13,130 nucleotides of DNA from Campylobacterota bacterium. Lineage in GTDB: Bacteria; Campylobacterota; Campylobacteria; Campylobacterales; Sulfurovaceae. Made by a program: the position numbers and the translations under genes. Below, piece after piece: positions 1-7,442 of this stretch (positions within the stretch are counted from its first letter, which is position 1; each line of letters opens with the position of its first letter). The stretch lies in NCBI GenBank assembly GCA_011330645.1, contig DRQB01000101.1, positions 1-13,130 of the forward strand. Reading direction: 5' to 3'. The notes beneath the pieces are model-generated. The model was not told the DNA's origin and did not search any database. It saw only the letters and a program-made list of their open reading frames with translations.

Positions 1-167
1 ACTTGCAAGGTATTGTACGGATCCGCTAAAGGGATAATGCCAAAGAGCATGGAAGTACCAAAAGTGCCTTCCAAGATATGCCAACCATAGGCATTAGCAG
101 CAAAGTATAAAAACAAGATACCTATCTGTGTTGTCCGTCTAAGGAGCAAATACTTCATATTTTTCAT
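1..167 (-). CDS. napH: NapH, quinol dehydrogenase membrane subunit of periplasmic nitrate reductase (N-terminal part, runs off the left edge)
   Basis: Only the first 55 codons are present; the gene continues beyond position 1. The protein begins MKNMKYLLLRRTTQIGILFL and has one hydrophobic segment at about residues 13-30, then a GIIPLADPY stretch, as in the N-terminus of NapH. In the known family NapH is a polytopic membrane protein with ferredoxin-type Fe-S motifs that, with NapG, passes electrons from menaquinol towards NapB/NapA when NapC is absent. The Fe-S motifs lie outside the window. The ATG overlaps the napG stop by one base (TAATG), which indicates translational coupling in a napAGH operon. 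Identification rests on N-terminal similarity plus gene order. Confidence 0.9.
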   Translation of the reverse strand, partial: MKNMKYLLLRRTTQIGILFLYFAANAYGWHILEGTFGTSMLFGIIPLADPYNTLQ

Positions 168-991
168 TAGTATTCTACCTCCATATTCAGATAATCAGAA
201 GCTTCTTTTTCACTTCGTTTAGTTTGCGTATGTATGGCTTTCGCATCTTTGACGCGTTCCTGATCTTTAGTATCCCAACCTTTGACATAATAATCACCTG
301 CTCTGCCTTTAGCTACTTCATTAGGTAAGACAAAAATCGCAGGTTTTTCAGTCACACATGCTTGCTCACATAGACCACAGCCGGTACAAACATCATCGTG
401 TACTATAGGTAAAAGATACGCATGTTTACCTGTTCTCTCATTTTTTTGATACTCAATCGTAATCGCACTATCCAACAATGGACATGCTCTATAACAAGCA
501 TCACACTGTATACCCCAAAAAGAGATACATGACTCTTTGTGTACCACAGCCAAGCCCATAGATGCTTTATTAATGTCTAGCTCTTTCTTTTCATTGAGCA
601 AACTAGGCATATCTAAAGCTCCCGATGGGCATACAGGCACACAAGGGATGTCTTCACACATATAACAAGGGACTTCAAGAGGTATAAAATAAGGGGTACC
701 GATGAGTAAGGAGTCGCCCCCTTTTGCCATTTTTAGCGTACCTTCTCTTTGTTCTCCTGTTTGTGTATCTCTATTGGTTTCTCTATTGACACAAGCCTCT
801 GCACATAGCCCACACTTGATACATGCCGTCAAAAAATCTTTTTCAGGTAATGCACCAGGAGGTCTAAGTACTAAAGGTGATGCTTTGACACTGTCTGTAT
901 ATCCACTCCATAACATTCCACCAAGTGCAGCAAGCCCCACACTTTGCAGGGTCGTCGCCATAAAATTTCGTCTGTTATTAGAGTGTGCCAT
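167..991 (-). CDS. napG: NapG, periplasmic ferredoxin-type quinol dehydrogenase subunit
   Basis: A 274-residue Fe-S protein with four Cys clusters: C57/C60/C63/C67, C109/C112/C117/C121, C155/C163/C166/C170 and C202/C205/C208/C212. This is the four-[4Fe-4S] pattern of NapG. The N-terminus carries a twin arginine (R7-R8 in NNRRNFM) followed by a hydrophobic stretch at about residues 15-30, so Tat export to the periplasm is expected. In the family NapG pairs with membrane-bound NapH to move electrons from menaquinol towards NapB/NapA. It starts 5 bases after the napA stop, with a weak AAGG about 10 bases upstream, and its stop overlaps the napH start, so the three genes form one operon. No residue of the four clusters appears to be missing. 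Confidence 0.95.
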   Translation of the reverse strand: MAHSNNRRNFMATTLQSVGLAALGGMLWSGYTDSVKASPLVLRPPGALPEKDFLTACIKCGLCAEACVNRETNRDTQTGEQREGTLKMAKGGDSLLIGTPYFIPLEVPCYMCEDIPCVPVCPSGALDMPSLLNEKKELDINKASMGLAVVHKESCISFWGIQCDACYRACPLLDSAITIEYQKNERTGKHAYLLPIVHDDVCTGCGLCEQACVTEKPAIFVLPNEVAKGRAGDYYVKGWDTKDQERVKDAKAIHTQTKRSEKEASDYLNMEVEY

Positions 992-996
992 TTTTC

Positions 997-3834
997 TTAT
1001 GCCTTATAGAGTTTGACTGCACATTTTTTATAGTCAGTCTGTTTAGACATTGGACATGTCGCATCAAGACACACTTTGTTGATAAAGACTTTTTCATCAA
1101 ACCATGGTACAAAGACAAGTCCTTGCGGTGGTCTGTTACGTCCACGTGTCTCTACTCTTGCTTTAACTTTACCCCGACGTGAATCTACCCAAATCAAGCC
1201 ACCTTGTTTGAAGCCTTTTTCTTTAGCATCTTTAGGGTTCATGTAACAAAGTGCTTCAGGTACCGCACGGAAGAGTTCAGGTACTCTCATCGTCATCGTA
1301 CCTGAGTGCCAGTGTTCTAGTACACGCCCTGTACAGAGCCATGTGTCATAACTTTCATCTGGCATTTCTGGTGGATCCATATATGGTCTTGCATAGATTT
1401 TGGCTTTATTTTTAAGTGACTTTTTGTTTTTATCTTTAATCCCTTTAAGATCACCCTGAGCCAATGCCTTAGCCAATGGACCATAGAAGGCAAAGTCTTT
1501 TAATCCAGCTTCTTTGGCTGCTTTGGCTGCATATGGGTCATACTTGACATTAAATCTCCAGTGTGTCTCTTTACCATCAACCACTGGCCATTTAAGTCCT
1601 CTTACTTTATGATAGACATTAAATGGTGCAAGGTCATGTCCATGTCCTCTACCAAAGCTTGCATACTCTTCAAAGAGATACTCATGGAGCATAAATCCAT
1701 ATCCTTCAAATACTTTACCGTCTGAGCCTTTAACATTTCTACTATCCCCAAGACACTCAGAGTTATCATAACCTTTTTGTGGGAATTTTTTCATGTCAAT
1801 TTTATAAGATTTTGCTTTTTTATTAGCAAAAAGGATGTCATACATTGTTGTATTTTCATCATATCCCATTTTTTTGGCATCTTTAATAACATTAGGAAGT
1901 TTTTTACCATTACGTAAAGTATATTCACCCCATAAGTCTTTGACTGTAAAGCGTTTAGAAAGTTCAACCCACTGCCAAGTATCTGACATTGCATCCCCTA
2001 CAGGAAGTACTTGTTGTCTCCAGTGCTGTGTACGACGCTCTGCATTTCCATACGCACCCCATTTTTCATAAATCATCGCGGAAGGAAGCACTAGGTCAGA
2101 GACTTTAGCTGAGATACCAGGGTACCCGTCAGAAGTCACAATAAAGTTATCCATCTCACGTGCTGCTTTTATCCAGTGTGATGCAGATGCAGAATCTTGG
2201 TAGGCATTACATACATTTACCCATGCAAATTTAATGACACCATCTTCAATATCTCTATGGATTTTCATAATGTGCTGGTTACCTACAGGGTTTAGTGTAC
2301 CCTCTGGGATTGACCATTTTTTCTCTGCTATTTTTCTGTGTTTAGGGTTTTTCACCATCATATCTGCTGGAAGTCTATGACAGAATGTTCCTACTTCTCT
2401 TGCTGTACCACACGCAGATGGTTGACCTGTAAGTGAGAATGCTCCAGAACCTGGTTTGGCTTGTTTATTGAGCATAAAGTGTACATTGTATGAAAGTGTA
2501 TTTACCCATGTACCACGTGTATGTTGGTTCATACCCATCGTCCAGAAACTTACCACTTTTCTGTTTTTCTCTATGTAAAGATCTGCAAGTGCCTGAAGTT
2601 TTTTCTTAAATGCTTCGATGTCCTCATTTGGATCACCTTTGGCAACTTTAGCAGTATATTCAAGCGTATATGGCTCTAAAGACTTTTTATATTCTTCAAA
2701 AGAGATTTCCCAGTGTTTGAGCGTACCTGCTGTATTTTTCATGGTATCGCCAGCTTTGTAGCCGTATGGCTCGAGTGCTTTACCTTCGTTATCCGAGAGT
2801 ACTTTTGACATCTCTTTATTAATCGTTTGCATCTCAAGTGCTGAGTATTTACCAGCTGAGCCATCTTTGTTTACTGGTGTCACAGATTTTTCACCTGCAC
2901 GTCTCATACCATACCCGATGTTTGCCGGTCCTGTTGCAAAGACCATATGTTCTTTCACAAAATCCCAATCGATAATTTTTTCTTTCTCATCTCTCATAAC
3001 AATTTCACGGGCAATGTAGTTCCACAATGCTAAGTCAGTGTTTGGCGTAAAGATAATTTCCATATCTGCCAAATCTGAACTTCTTGTTCTATAAGTAGAA
3101 ATATTGACTACTTTTACTTTGTCTGGATTAGAAAGTTTTCTATCTGTGACCCTTGACCATAAAATAGGGTGCATCTCTGCCATGTTTGAACCCCAAGAGA
3201 TGATAGTATCTGTCAGTTCAATATCATCATAACATCCTGACGGTTCATCAATCCCAAAGGTTTGGTAAAAACCAACCACCGCAGATGCCATACAGTGTCT
3301 TGCATTTGGATCAATAGCATTAGAACGGAAACCTGCTTTCATCATTTTTTGAGCAGCATACCCTTCCATAACAGTATATTGTCCAGAAGCAAAGATACCC
3401 ACACCTTCTGGTCCTGAAGCTTTCAGTGCTTTTCGAATGTTACGTTCCATCTCGTCAAAGGCACGTTTCCAACTTACTGGTTTAAACTTACCTTTTTTGT
3501 CGAACTCACCTTTATCATTCATACGAAGCAGTGGTGTTTTGAGTCTATCTGCACCATACATAATCTTCGCATTAAAGTAACCCTTAATACAGTTCAGTCC
3601 TCTGTTTACTGGGGCTGCTGGGTCACCTTTTACTGCAACGATTCTACCATTTTTCGTCGCAAGCATAATTCCACATCCTGTACCACAGAAACGACAAGCC
3701 GCCTTGTCCCATCTCCAGTCAGTCTCCACATGGAAAGCCTTTGCTTTTGCTTCCTCAGGTACTGAGATTCCCACAGCACTTGCCGCTGCAACAGCCGCCG
3801 AATTTTTTAAAAAATCACGTCTATTTAATGACAT
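997..3834 (-). CDS. napA: NapA, catalytic subunit of periplasmic nitrate reductase
   Basis: A 945-residue molybdopterin oxidoreductase that reduces nitrate to nitrite in the periplasm. It has a Tat signal (MSLNRRDFLK with a following hydrophobic AAAVAAASA-type stretch), a [4Fe-4S] motif C47-x2-C50-x3-C54 with C82, and the Mo-ligating cysteine C181 in the NARHCMASAV motif. The length is well above the roughly 830 residues of enterobacterial NapA and matches the long Campylobacterota form. A strong Shine-Dalgarno (AAGGAGG, 4 bases before the ATG) supports the start. It is the first gene of a nap operon (napG and napH follow within a few bases) and is preceded by a perfect FNR-type palindrome at 3903-3916, so anaerobic or NO/nitrate-linked control is likely. 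No frameshift is seen. Confidence 0.98.
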   Translation of the reverse strand: MSLNRRDFLKNSAAVAAASAVGISVPEEAKAKAFHVETDWRWDKAACRFCGTGCGIMLATKNGRIVAVKGDPAAPVNRGLNCIKGYFNAKIMYGADRLKTPLLRMNDKGEFDKKGKFKPVSWKRAFDEMERNIRKALKASGPEGVGIFASGQYTVMEGYAAQKMMKAGFRSNAIDPNARHCMASAVVGFYQTFGIDEPSGCYDDIELTDTIISWGSNMAEMHPILWSRVTDRKLSNPDKVKVVNISTYRTRSSDLADMEIIFTPNTDLALWNYIAREIVMRDEKEKIIDWDFVKEHMVFATGPANIGYGMRRAGEKSVTPVNKDGSAGKYSALEMQTINKEMSKVLSDNEGKALEPYGYKAGDTMKNTAGTLKHWEISFEEYKKSLEPYTLEYTAKVAKGDPNEDIEAFKKKLQALADLYIEKNRKVVSFWTMGMNQHTRGTWVNTLSYNVHFMLNKQAKPGSGAFSLTGQPSACGTAREVGTFCHRLPADMMVKNPKHRKIAEKKWSIPEGTLNPVGNQHIMKIHRDIEDGVIKFAWVNVCNAYQDSASASHWIKAAREMDNFIVTSDGYPGISAKVSDLVLPSAMIYEKWGAYGNAERRTQHWRQQVLPVGDAMSDTWQWVELSKRFTVKDLWGEYTLRNGKKLPNVIKDAKKMGYDENTTMYDILFANKKAKSYKIDMKKFPQKGYDNSECLGDSRNVKGSDGKVFEGYGFMLHEYLFEEYASFGRGHGHDLAPFNVYHKVRGLKWPVVDGKETHWRFNVKYDPYAAKAAKEAGLKDFAFYGPLAKALAQGDLKGIKDKNKKSLKNKAKIYARPYMDPPEMPDESYDTWLCTGRVLEHWHSGTMTMRVPELFRAVPEALCYMNPKDAKEKGFKQGGLIWVDSRRGKVKARVETRGRNRPPQGLVFVPWFDEKVFINKVCLDATCPMSKQTDYKKCAVKLYKA

Positions 3835-3867
3835 TTTTCCTCCTTTTGATTATGAAATAAATATCTA

Positions 3868-3916
3868 CATATACAGAGTATCAATATCCCACAAGCTAAT
3901 TATTGATATATATCAA
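3868..3916 (-). promoter_or_regulatory. Predicted class II FNR-type promoter of napAGH
   Basis: A perfect palindrome TTGATATATATCAA lies at 3903-3916, centre between 3909 and 3910. If the site sits at -41.5, transcription would start at 3868 and the -10 would be 3880-3875, which reads TACTCT; it keeps the key T, A and final T of TATAAT. The leader to the napA ATG would be about 34 bases. The operator is read directly from sequence; the start site and the binding factor are inferred. Confidence 0.75.
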
Positions 3917-4000
3917 AAAACTATTATTTATATAAGAATTATGTAAGATTTATACATTGTATAATTAGGAGTATTTTTATCTCTTATTTTAAAAACAGAG

Positions 4001-4033
4001 AAAGAAGAAAAGTCATCAATTTAATTGATGACT
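4001..4033 (-). terminator. Rho-independent terminator embedded in the 3' end of the Crp/Fnr gene
   Basis: A perfect inverted repeat AGTCATCAAT / ATTGATGACT (4011-4020 and 4024-4033) has a 10-bp stem and 3-base loop. On the minus strand it is followed by TTTCTTCTTT (4010-4001). The stem contains the last codons and the TGA stop (4018-4016) of the regulator gene, so termination would occur right at its end and insulate the nap promoter downstream. Confidence 0.75.
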
Positions 4034-4678
4034 CAGTATATTATTATCAATGATACCTTCCAGCGCATCCTTGTCTAATATCGTTACAATATGATGATCT
4101 ATGGCAATAACATTTTCTTTTTTGAACTTGGTAAGTGTTCGTGACAAAGTCTCAGGTGTGATATTGAGAATAGAAGCTATCTCGCCATTTTTAAGACGTT
4201 CAAAAACGGTAGGATTATGATAGAGAACATCTGCAATCTTTGCTTCTGAAGAATAAATGGTCTCTTTATGAAATAAATCTGCAATAAGTTTCATCCGTTT
4301 TGACAAAGCGGTAATAAGAGACATCGAAAAATCTACATCATGCAGACATTCATAAATCTTTTCCAAAGGGAGTAAGCCTACAGCTCCATCTGTTAAGAAC
4401 TCACAGGTTGCAGGAAAAGCAACATGTTCAAAGGCTGCAAACAGTGCAATAATCTCAGGAGCAACAAAGTTATGCATATGCACCTGAGTCCCTTTGGGAT
4501 TTGTTTTATAAAGTCTCACCGCTCCATTAAGCAGTATTTGCAGATACTCACTCTTTTCACCTTCGTAAAAGACTACACTGTCTTTAGTATATTGATGTAC
4601 AAGCATTTGCGACTGTAACAATTCTAATTGTTCTTCTTTTAGTGCTGAAAAAAGTGGTATATCTTTGAGTTCAAACAT
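4016..4678 (-). CDS. Crp/Fnr-family transcriptional regulator (paralogue 1, no Fe-S cysteines)
   Basis: A 220-residue regulator starting MFELKDIPLF. The in-frame extension to 4717 is less likely, because AAGGAGA lies 9 bases before the ATG at 4678 and this start aligns with the MIELQEIPMF start of the paralogue at 8483-9184. Residues about 10-110 form a cyclic-nucleotide-binding-type beta roll (KDSVVFYEGEKSEYLQILL; FPATCEFLTDGAVGLL). A long helix follows, then a helix-turn-helix with recognition helix TPETLSRTLTKF. E176-x-x-S179-R180 is the FNR signature that reads TTGAT. The N-terminal cysteines that hold FNR's Fe-S cluster are absent (only C92 and C111 are present), so DNR/NNR-type NO sensing is an inference. 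It lies 80 bases behind the DUF59 gene and may be read from the same operon; only a weak TATACT -10 (4713-4708) is seen in the gap. Confidence 0.88.
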   Translation of the reverse strand: MFELKDIPLFSALKEEQLELLQSQMLVHQYTKDSVVFYEGEKSEYLQILLNGAVRLYKTNPKGTQVHMHNFVAPEIIALFAAFEHVAFPATCEFLTDGAVGLLPLEKIYECLHDVDFSMSLITALSKRMKLIADLFHKETIYSSEAKIADVLYHNPTVFERLKNGEIASILNITPETLSRTLTKFKKENVIAIDHHIVTILDKDALEGIIDNNILSHQLN

Positions 4679-4758
4679 CTTTATACATCTCCTTACCTTC
4701 ATTTCTAAGTATAACATAGAAACAGTTTATAATTTATAATTATTTAAAATCATAAATC

Positions 4759-5067
4759 CTACATACCACCCAATGCTTTTTTCACATTATCGTCTGCCAT
4801 GGAAATGTTCCATGCCGGTTCCCATACCACTTCAATCTCTACATTTCCCACACCTTCAAGTTTCTCTACGGCTTCTGTAACCCATTGTTTTATCATTTGG
4901 TGCAAGGGACATCCTTGTGTTGAAAGTGTCATAATCACATGTACATTACATGCTTCATCAACAAGAGCATCATAAATGAGCCCCATTTCGACAAGGTTAA
5001 ACCCAACTTCTGGATCAATCACCGTGCTTATCGCTTCAAATACATTTTCTTTTGTAATAGTACACAT
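4759..5067 (-). CDS. DUF59 / MIP18-family (PaaD/SufT-like) protein
   Basis: A 102-residue cytosolic protein with the DUF59 signature: VIDPEVGFNLVEMGLIYD at about residues 17-33, TLSTQGCPL with the conserved C53, and the VEIEVVWEPAWN segment near the C-terminus. Family members work in Fe-S cluster assembly or trafficking (SufT, MIP18) or in phenylacetate ring oxygenase maturation (PaaD); no paa genes are here. The ATG at 5067 has GAAGGAAG about 7 bases upstream, whereas the ATG 18 bases earlier has no Shine-Dalgarno, so I use the shorter form. It lies 32 bases after the 12-TM gene and two genes after the DUF2249 gene, under the same FNR-type promoter. A role in Fe-S or haem maturation or repair during denitrification is inferred. 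Confidence 0.88.
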   Translation of the reverse strand: MCTITKENVFEAISTVIDPEVGFNLVEMGLIYDALVDEACNVHVIMTLSTQGCPLHQMIKQWVTEAVEKLEGVGNVEIEVVWEPAWNISMADDNVKKALGGM

Positions 5068-5099
5068 TCTTACTTCCTTCTTCATTTATTTGATAGGGG

Positions 5100-6335
5100 T
5101 TATTTCCCATACGCTAACATTTTTCTCATAGTGATGTAGAGGAAGATTGCTCCTGTAAACAAGAAGCTACCCCCTGCTTTAAAAAGTATATCACTTTCAA
5201 AAAGTAATCCCAATCCAGCAATCATCACCCCTACTGCTGTAAACCAAAACATCATAGATGCACCCTCTTTTGAGTACATTTCATGAAGCATAGGTACTTT
5301 CTCTTTTCCTACCAAAGGTGCAAAACGTTCAAACCATACTAAAAAGGGTACTATCTTATACAGATGTCCTGTGATAAAAGAAGATATAAATCCTAAAAGT
5401 AAATACCAAACAGCTGCATGTAACATCGATGCATTACCCACGATAAAATAAAGTCCTGCCAAGATAAGAGACAGGATTAAAGAAATAAAAGCAAAAATCA
5501 TTGACTTTGCCCAGACATCAAGTTCTTTTCGTACTGTGAGTTTGGCAATGTGATACATTTGCCATAGATAGAAAAATATACCTAATGCATTGATGGCATA
5601 TCCTATCATCATCAACCATTCTTGTGCTAGCACTGCACCTATAAATACAACGCCTACCCCTAGAACAACAAACTTAAAAGCCCTATGAATTGCTGTTTCA
5701 TCAAAACCATGTGCAAGAGAAAACATAGGAATAAGAATCAACGAGAGTCCCATAATGGTTAAAACCACATAGCCACCAAGTACTGCATACACATGTGCTT
5801 TCAGCATCAAAGGTACATTTATACCTAACTGACCACTTAAACCCAAAGCGATAGCAAACCCCGTCAATATACCTAAAAGCAAATATCCATTACTCCATTT
5901 GACAGTAGAAACTGTTAATGTACTAATGGCAGACTTTTTAAGTGTAGCCATATTTTCCAATGCAAAAATAAGCATTGCTACGAGCACCAACAGCCCACCG
6001 TAAGGTAACAATGAGGGGAGAAACCAAAAGCCCAAAACCATCACCGTTGCCCCAATGCCTAGTAGAGGTAAAATAACATAGTAGACATCAACCACGACAT
6101 GTCCTGTTTCTAACACTACAGGAATAAGCTGTGCCATTGCACCAAAAATAATCATCATCACATACCCCAGCAGGAAAAGGTGTATCCATCCTGCAATATC
6201 CATTTGAGCATAGCTAAACGAAGGTGTAAAAAAAAGTAAAGCAATCATAGATAGCAGATAAAAGACAACTCCTCCTTGAAAAAAGGGTGCTATCAATTTT
6301 AAAGGGGGTGCAAAATCACTTGATATTTGATGCAT
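5100..6335 (-). CDS. Twelve-TM membrane protein resembling haem-copper oxidase subunit I / NnrS-type proteins
   Basis: A 411-residue polytopic protein with about 12 hydrophobic segments, at roughly 21-38, 50-73, 84-107, 112-128, 148-170, 180-204, 221-238, 240-260, 275-299, 304-332, 362-380 and 384-403. Histidines sit at segment starts in a way reminiscent of haem-copper oxidase subunit I and NnrS: H52 in GWIHLFLLGY followed by FGAMAQLIPV, H79, H181 in KAHVYAVLGGY, H306, and H324 in FITGHLYKIVPFLVWFERF. It is shorter than a catalytic subunit I and I do not see a full Cu-B histidine set, so it may bind haem or sense/handle NO rather than reduce O2 or NO. The start is 6 bases after the DUF2249 stop with no clear Shine-Dalgarno, suggesting translational coupling. 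The family is recognised only loosely; the function is unknown. Confidence 0.7.
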   Translation of the reverse strand: MHQISSDFAPPLKLIAPFFQGGVVFYLLSMIALLFFTPSFSYAQMDIAGWIHLFLLGYVMMIIFGAMAQLIPVVLETGHVVVDVYYVILPLLGIGATVMVLGFWFLPSLLPYGGLLVLVAMLIFALENMATLKKSAISTLTVSTVKWSNGYLLLGILTGFAIALGLSGQLGINVPLMLKAHVYAVLGGYVVLTIMGLSLILIPMFSLAHGFDETAIHRAFKFVVLGVGVVFIGAVLAQEWLMMIGYAINALGIFFYLWQMYHIAKLTVRKELDVWAKSMIFAFISLILSLILAGLYFIVGNASMLHAAVWYLLLGFISSFITGHLYKIVPFLVWFERFAPLVGKEKVPMLHEMYSKEGASMMFWFTAVGVMIAGLGLLFESDILFKAGGSFLFTGAIFLYITMRKMLAYGK

Positions 6336-6341
6336 GGAGGG

Positions 6342-6683
6342 TTACCCTGCACATGATGCTTCGGACAAGTCCGCTTTTTCACTCTCCCCTTCTTTATAAG
6401 AGAAAATCAATTTCATACGTCCATCTTCCATTTTTTCTGTTTTTATATCATAGTTTTCACCAATTTTTTCTAATAGACCCATGGGTTTTTTATGGTTAAT
6501 CATCACCACTTTTTGCTGTGGACCTTTGATTAGTTTCAATCCAGACATCGCATTGACCATCGGTTCAGGTGGTCCACATTTGGATGTGTCAAACTCATAA
6601 TATTGGGTTTCTCCTATAGTATATTCATAAAATGGTACCGTTGCTCCGGTAACGTCAATTTCTTTTTTTTCTATTTCAGACAT
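6342..6683 (-). CDS. DUF2249-domain protein (TusA/SirA-like fold)
   Basis: A 113-residue cytosolic protein. Residues about 29-97 match the DUF2249 pattern: a YEFDTSKCGPPEPM segment (C36, PPEPM 38-42), a KVVMINHKKPMGLLEKI strand-helix, and a C-terminal DGRMKLIFSYK strand. A 28-residue leader and an acidic tail ending in SCAG (C111) flank the domain. DUF2249 proteins are related to the TusA sulfur-carrier fold and are frequently found beside denitrification genes; their biochemical role is not established. AGGAG 5 bases before the ATG supports the start. It is the first gene of the DUF2249 / 12-TM / DUF59 / regulator set and has the best predicted FNR-type promoter in the window (exact TATAAT -10). 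Confidence 0.85.
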   Translation of the reverse strand: MSEIEKKEIDVTGATVPFYEYTIGETQYYEFDTSKCGPPEPMVNAMSGLKLIKGPQQKVVMINHKKPMGLLEKIGENYDIKTEKMEDGRMKLIFSYKEGESEKADLSEASCAG

Positions 6684-6702
6684 AATAACTCCTAATTTAA
6701 AT

Positions 6703-6751
6703 TTATTGAATTATAGTCCCTTATATAAATGATAGTATTGACTTATATCAA
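6703..6751 (-). promoter_or_regulatory. Predicted class II FNR-type promoter of the DUF2249 operon
   Basis: The minus-strand operator TTGATATAAGTCAA (6751-6738) matches TTGAT-N4-ATCAA at 9 of 10 positions. A perfect TATAAT lies at 6715-6710. With the operator centre at -41.5 the start site would be 6703, which puts TATAAT exactly at -12 to -7. The operator overlaps the TGA stop of the upstream precorrin-2 dehydrogenase gene. Confidence 0.78.
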
Positions 6752-7317
6752 GATTTAAAATTTTTCTTAAAATATTCTTCTACTAACGTATCAAAATACT
6801 GCATTCGTTCTTTTCCTTTAGGCATGGTAGAACGTAATCCTTTCATTTTTTCTAAAAAATTACCTACAGAATCTGGAATAATCTTTTCAAAATGTTGCCG
6901 TATCTGTTTGGCAAAAGCTGGAGAAGCTCCTCCTGTAGAAAAAGCGATGGTTAAGGCATCTTTTTTCACATATGAAGGAAAAATAAAATCACAATACTCA
7001 GTATTGTCCACGGAGTTTACAAGAATTCTGCTGCCTCTACTCTCCTCATAAATTTCTTTATGTAAAGTCACCGTATCTGTCGCTACAATAACGATATCAA
7101 ACCCTTCAATATCTTCTGTTTCATATGCTCTTTGATGCAAAGTTAAATGATGCGTATTTATAATCTCTTGTGCTTCATCTTCTACCCGCAGGGCTATAAC
7201 TGTGATGTCTTTTGTAAAATCTAGTAGCTTTTCCAGCTTCTCTGTAGCGATAACCCCTCCACCAATGACTAATACTTTTAAATCATTCATATCCATAAAC
7301 ATGGGAAAATATGCCAT
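6748..7317 (-). CDS. Precorrin-2 dehydrogenase / sirohydrochlorin ferrochelatase (Met8p / CysG N-terminal type)
   Basis: A 189-residue single-domain enzyme expected to oxidise precorrin-2 with NAD+ to sirohydrochlorin and probably insert Fe2+ to give siroheme. Visible features are the Rossmann motif VLVIGGGVIATEK (glycines 19-21), the NSVDNTEYCDFIFPS segment with D104 at the position of the catalytic aspartate of CysG, and STGGASPAFAKQIR at 127-140. It lacks the C-terminal methyltransferase domain of enterobacterial CysG; that activity is encoded separately at 9317-10048. AAGGA 5 bases upstream supports the ATG. It is divergent from nirDL, shares a single FNR-type palindrome with it, and supplies the siroheme that NirDL uses. 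It might also serve sulfite or nitrite reductase elsewhere. Confidence 0.92.
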   Translation of the reverse strand: MAYFPMFMDMNDLKVLVIGGGVIATEKLEKLLDFTKDITVIALRVEDEAQEIINTHHLTLHQRAYETEDIEGFDIVIVATDTVTLHKEIYEESRGSRILVNSVDNTEYCDFIFPSYVKKDALTIAFSTGGASPAFAKQIRQHFEKIIPDSVGNFLEKMKGLRSTMPKGKERMQYFDTLVEEYFKKNFKS

Positions 7318-7338
7318 AGCTATCCTTTACTGGGTACT

Positions 7339-7387
7339 GAGTGTAAATTTAACAGAAGTTTAACATAATTGCTTTGATGTGCATCAA
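7339..7387 (-). promoter_or_regulatory. Minus-strand arm of a shared FNR-type divergent promoter (precorrin-2 dehydrogenase side)
   Basis: The perfect palindrome TTGATGTGCATCAA at 7374-7387 also serves the leftward direction. Placing its centre at -41.5 gives a start at 7339 and a -10 at 7351-7346 reading TAAATT (4 of 6, including T, A and final T). The leader to the ATG would be about 22 bases. This is weaker than the rightward promoter. Confidence 0.55.
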
Positions 7388-7422
7388 GCTTTCTGTCTTT
7401 ATTATGATATATAATCAACTAT
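7374..7422 (+). promoter_or_regulatory. Predicted class II FNR-type promoter of nirDL
   Basis: The perfect palindrome TTGATGTGCATCAA (7374-7387) is followed by a perfect TATAAT at 7410-7415. With the operator centred at -41.5 the start is 7422 and TATAAT falls exactly at -12 to -7. The nirDL ATG is 21 bases further on, with GGAG at 7433-7436 as Shine-Dalgarno. Confidence 0.8.
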
Positions 7423-7442
7423 TATTATAATTGGAGCTTAGA

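Noticed and set aside
702..1182. Plus-strand open frames opposite napG/napA, and other short frames opposite long genes
   Set aside because: They lie wholly or mostly antisense to clearly coding genes, lack Shine-Dalgarno sequences and have no recognisable domains.
4011..4033. ATCAAT/ATTGAT inverted repeat as another FNR operator
   Set aside because: The half-sites are oriented and spaced wrongly for TTGAT-N4-ATCAA, and the repeat has a hairpin plus T-rich tail at a gene end, so it is a terminator.
5100..6335. Membrane metalloprotease (M50-like)
   Set aside because: There is no HExxH motif or matching aspartate motif; the histidine pattern is haem-copper/NnrS-like.
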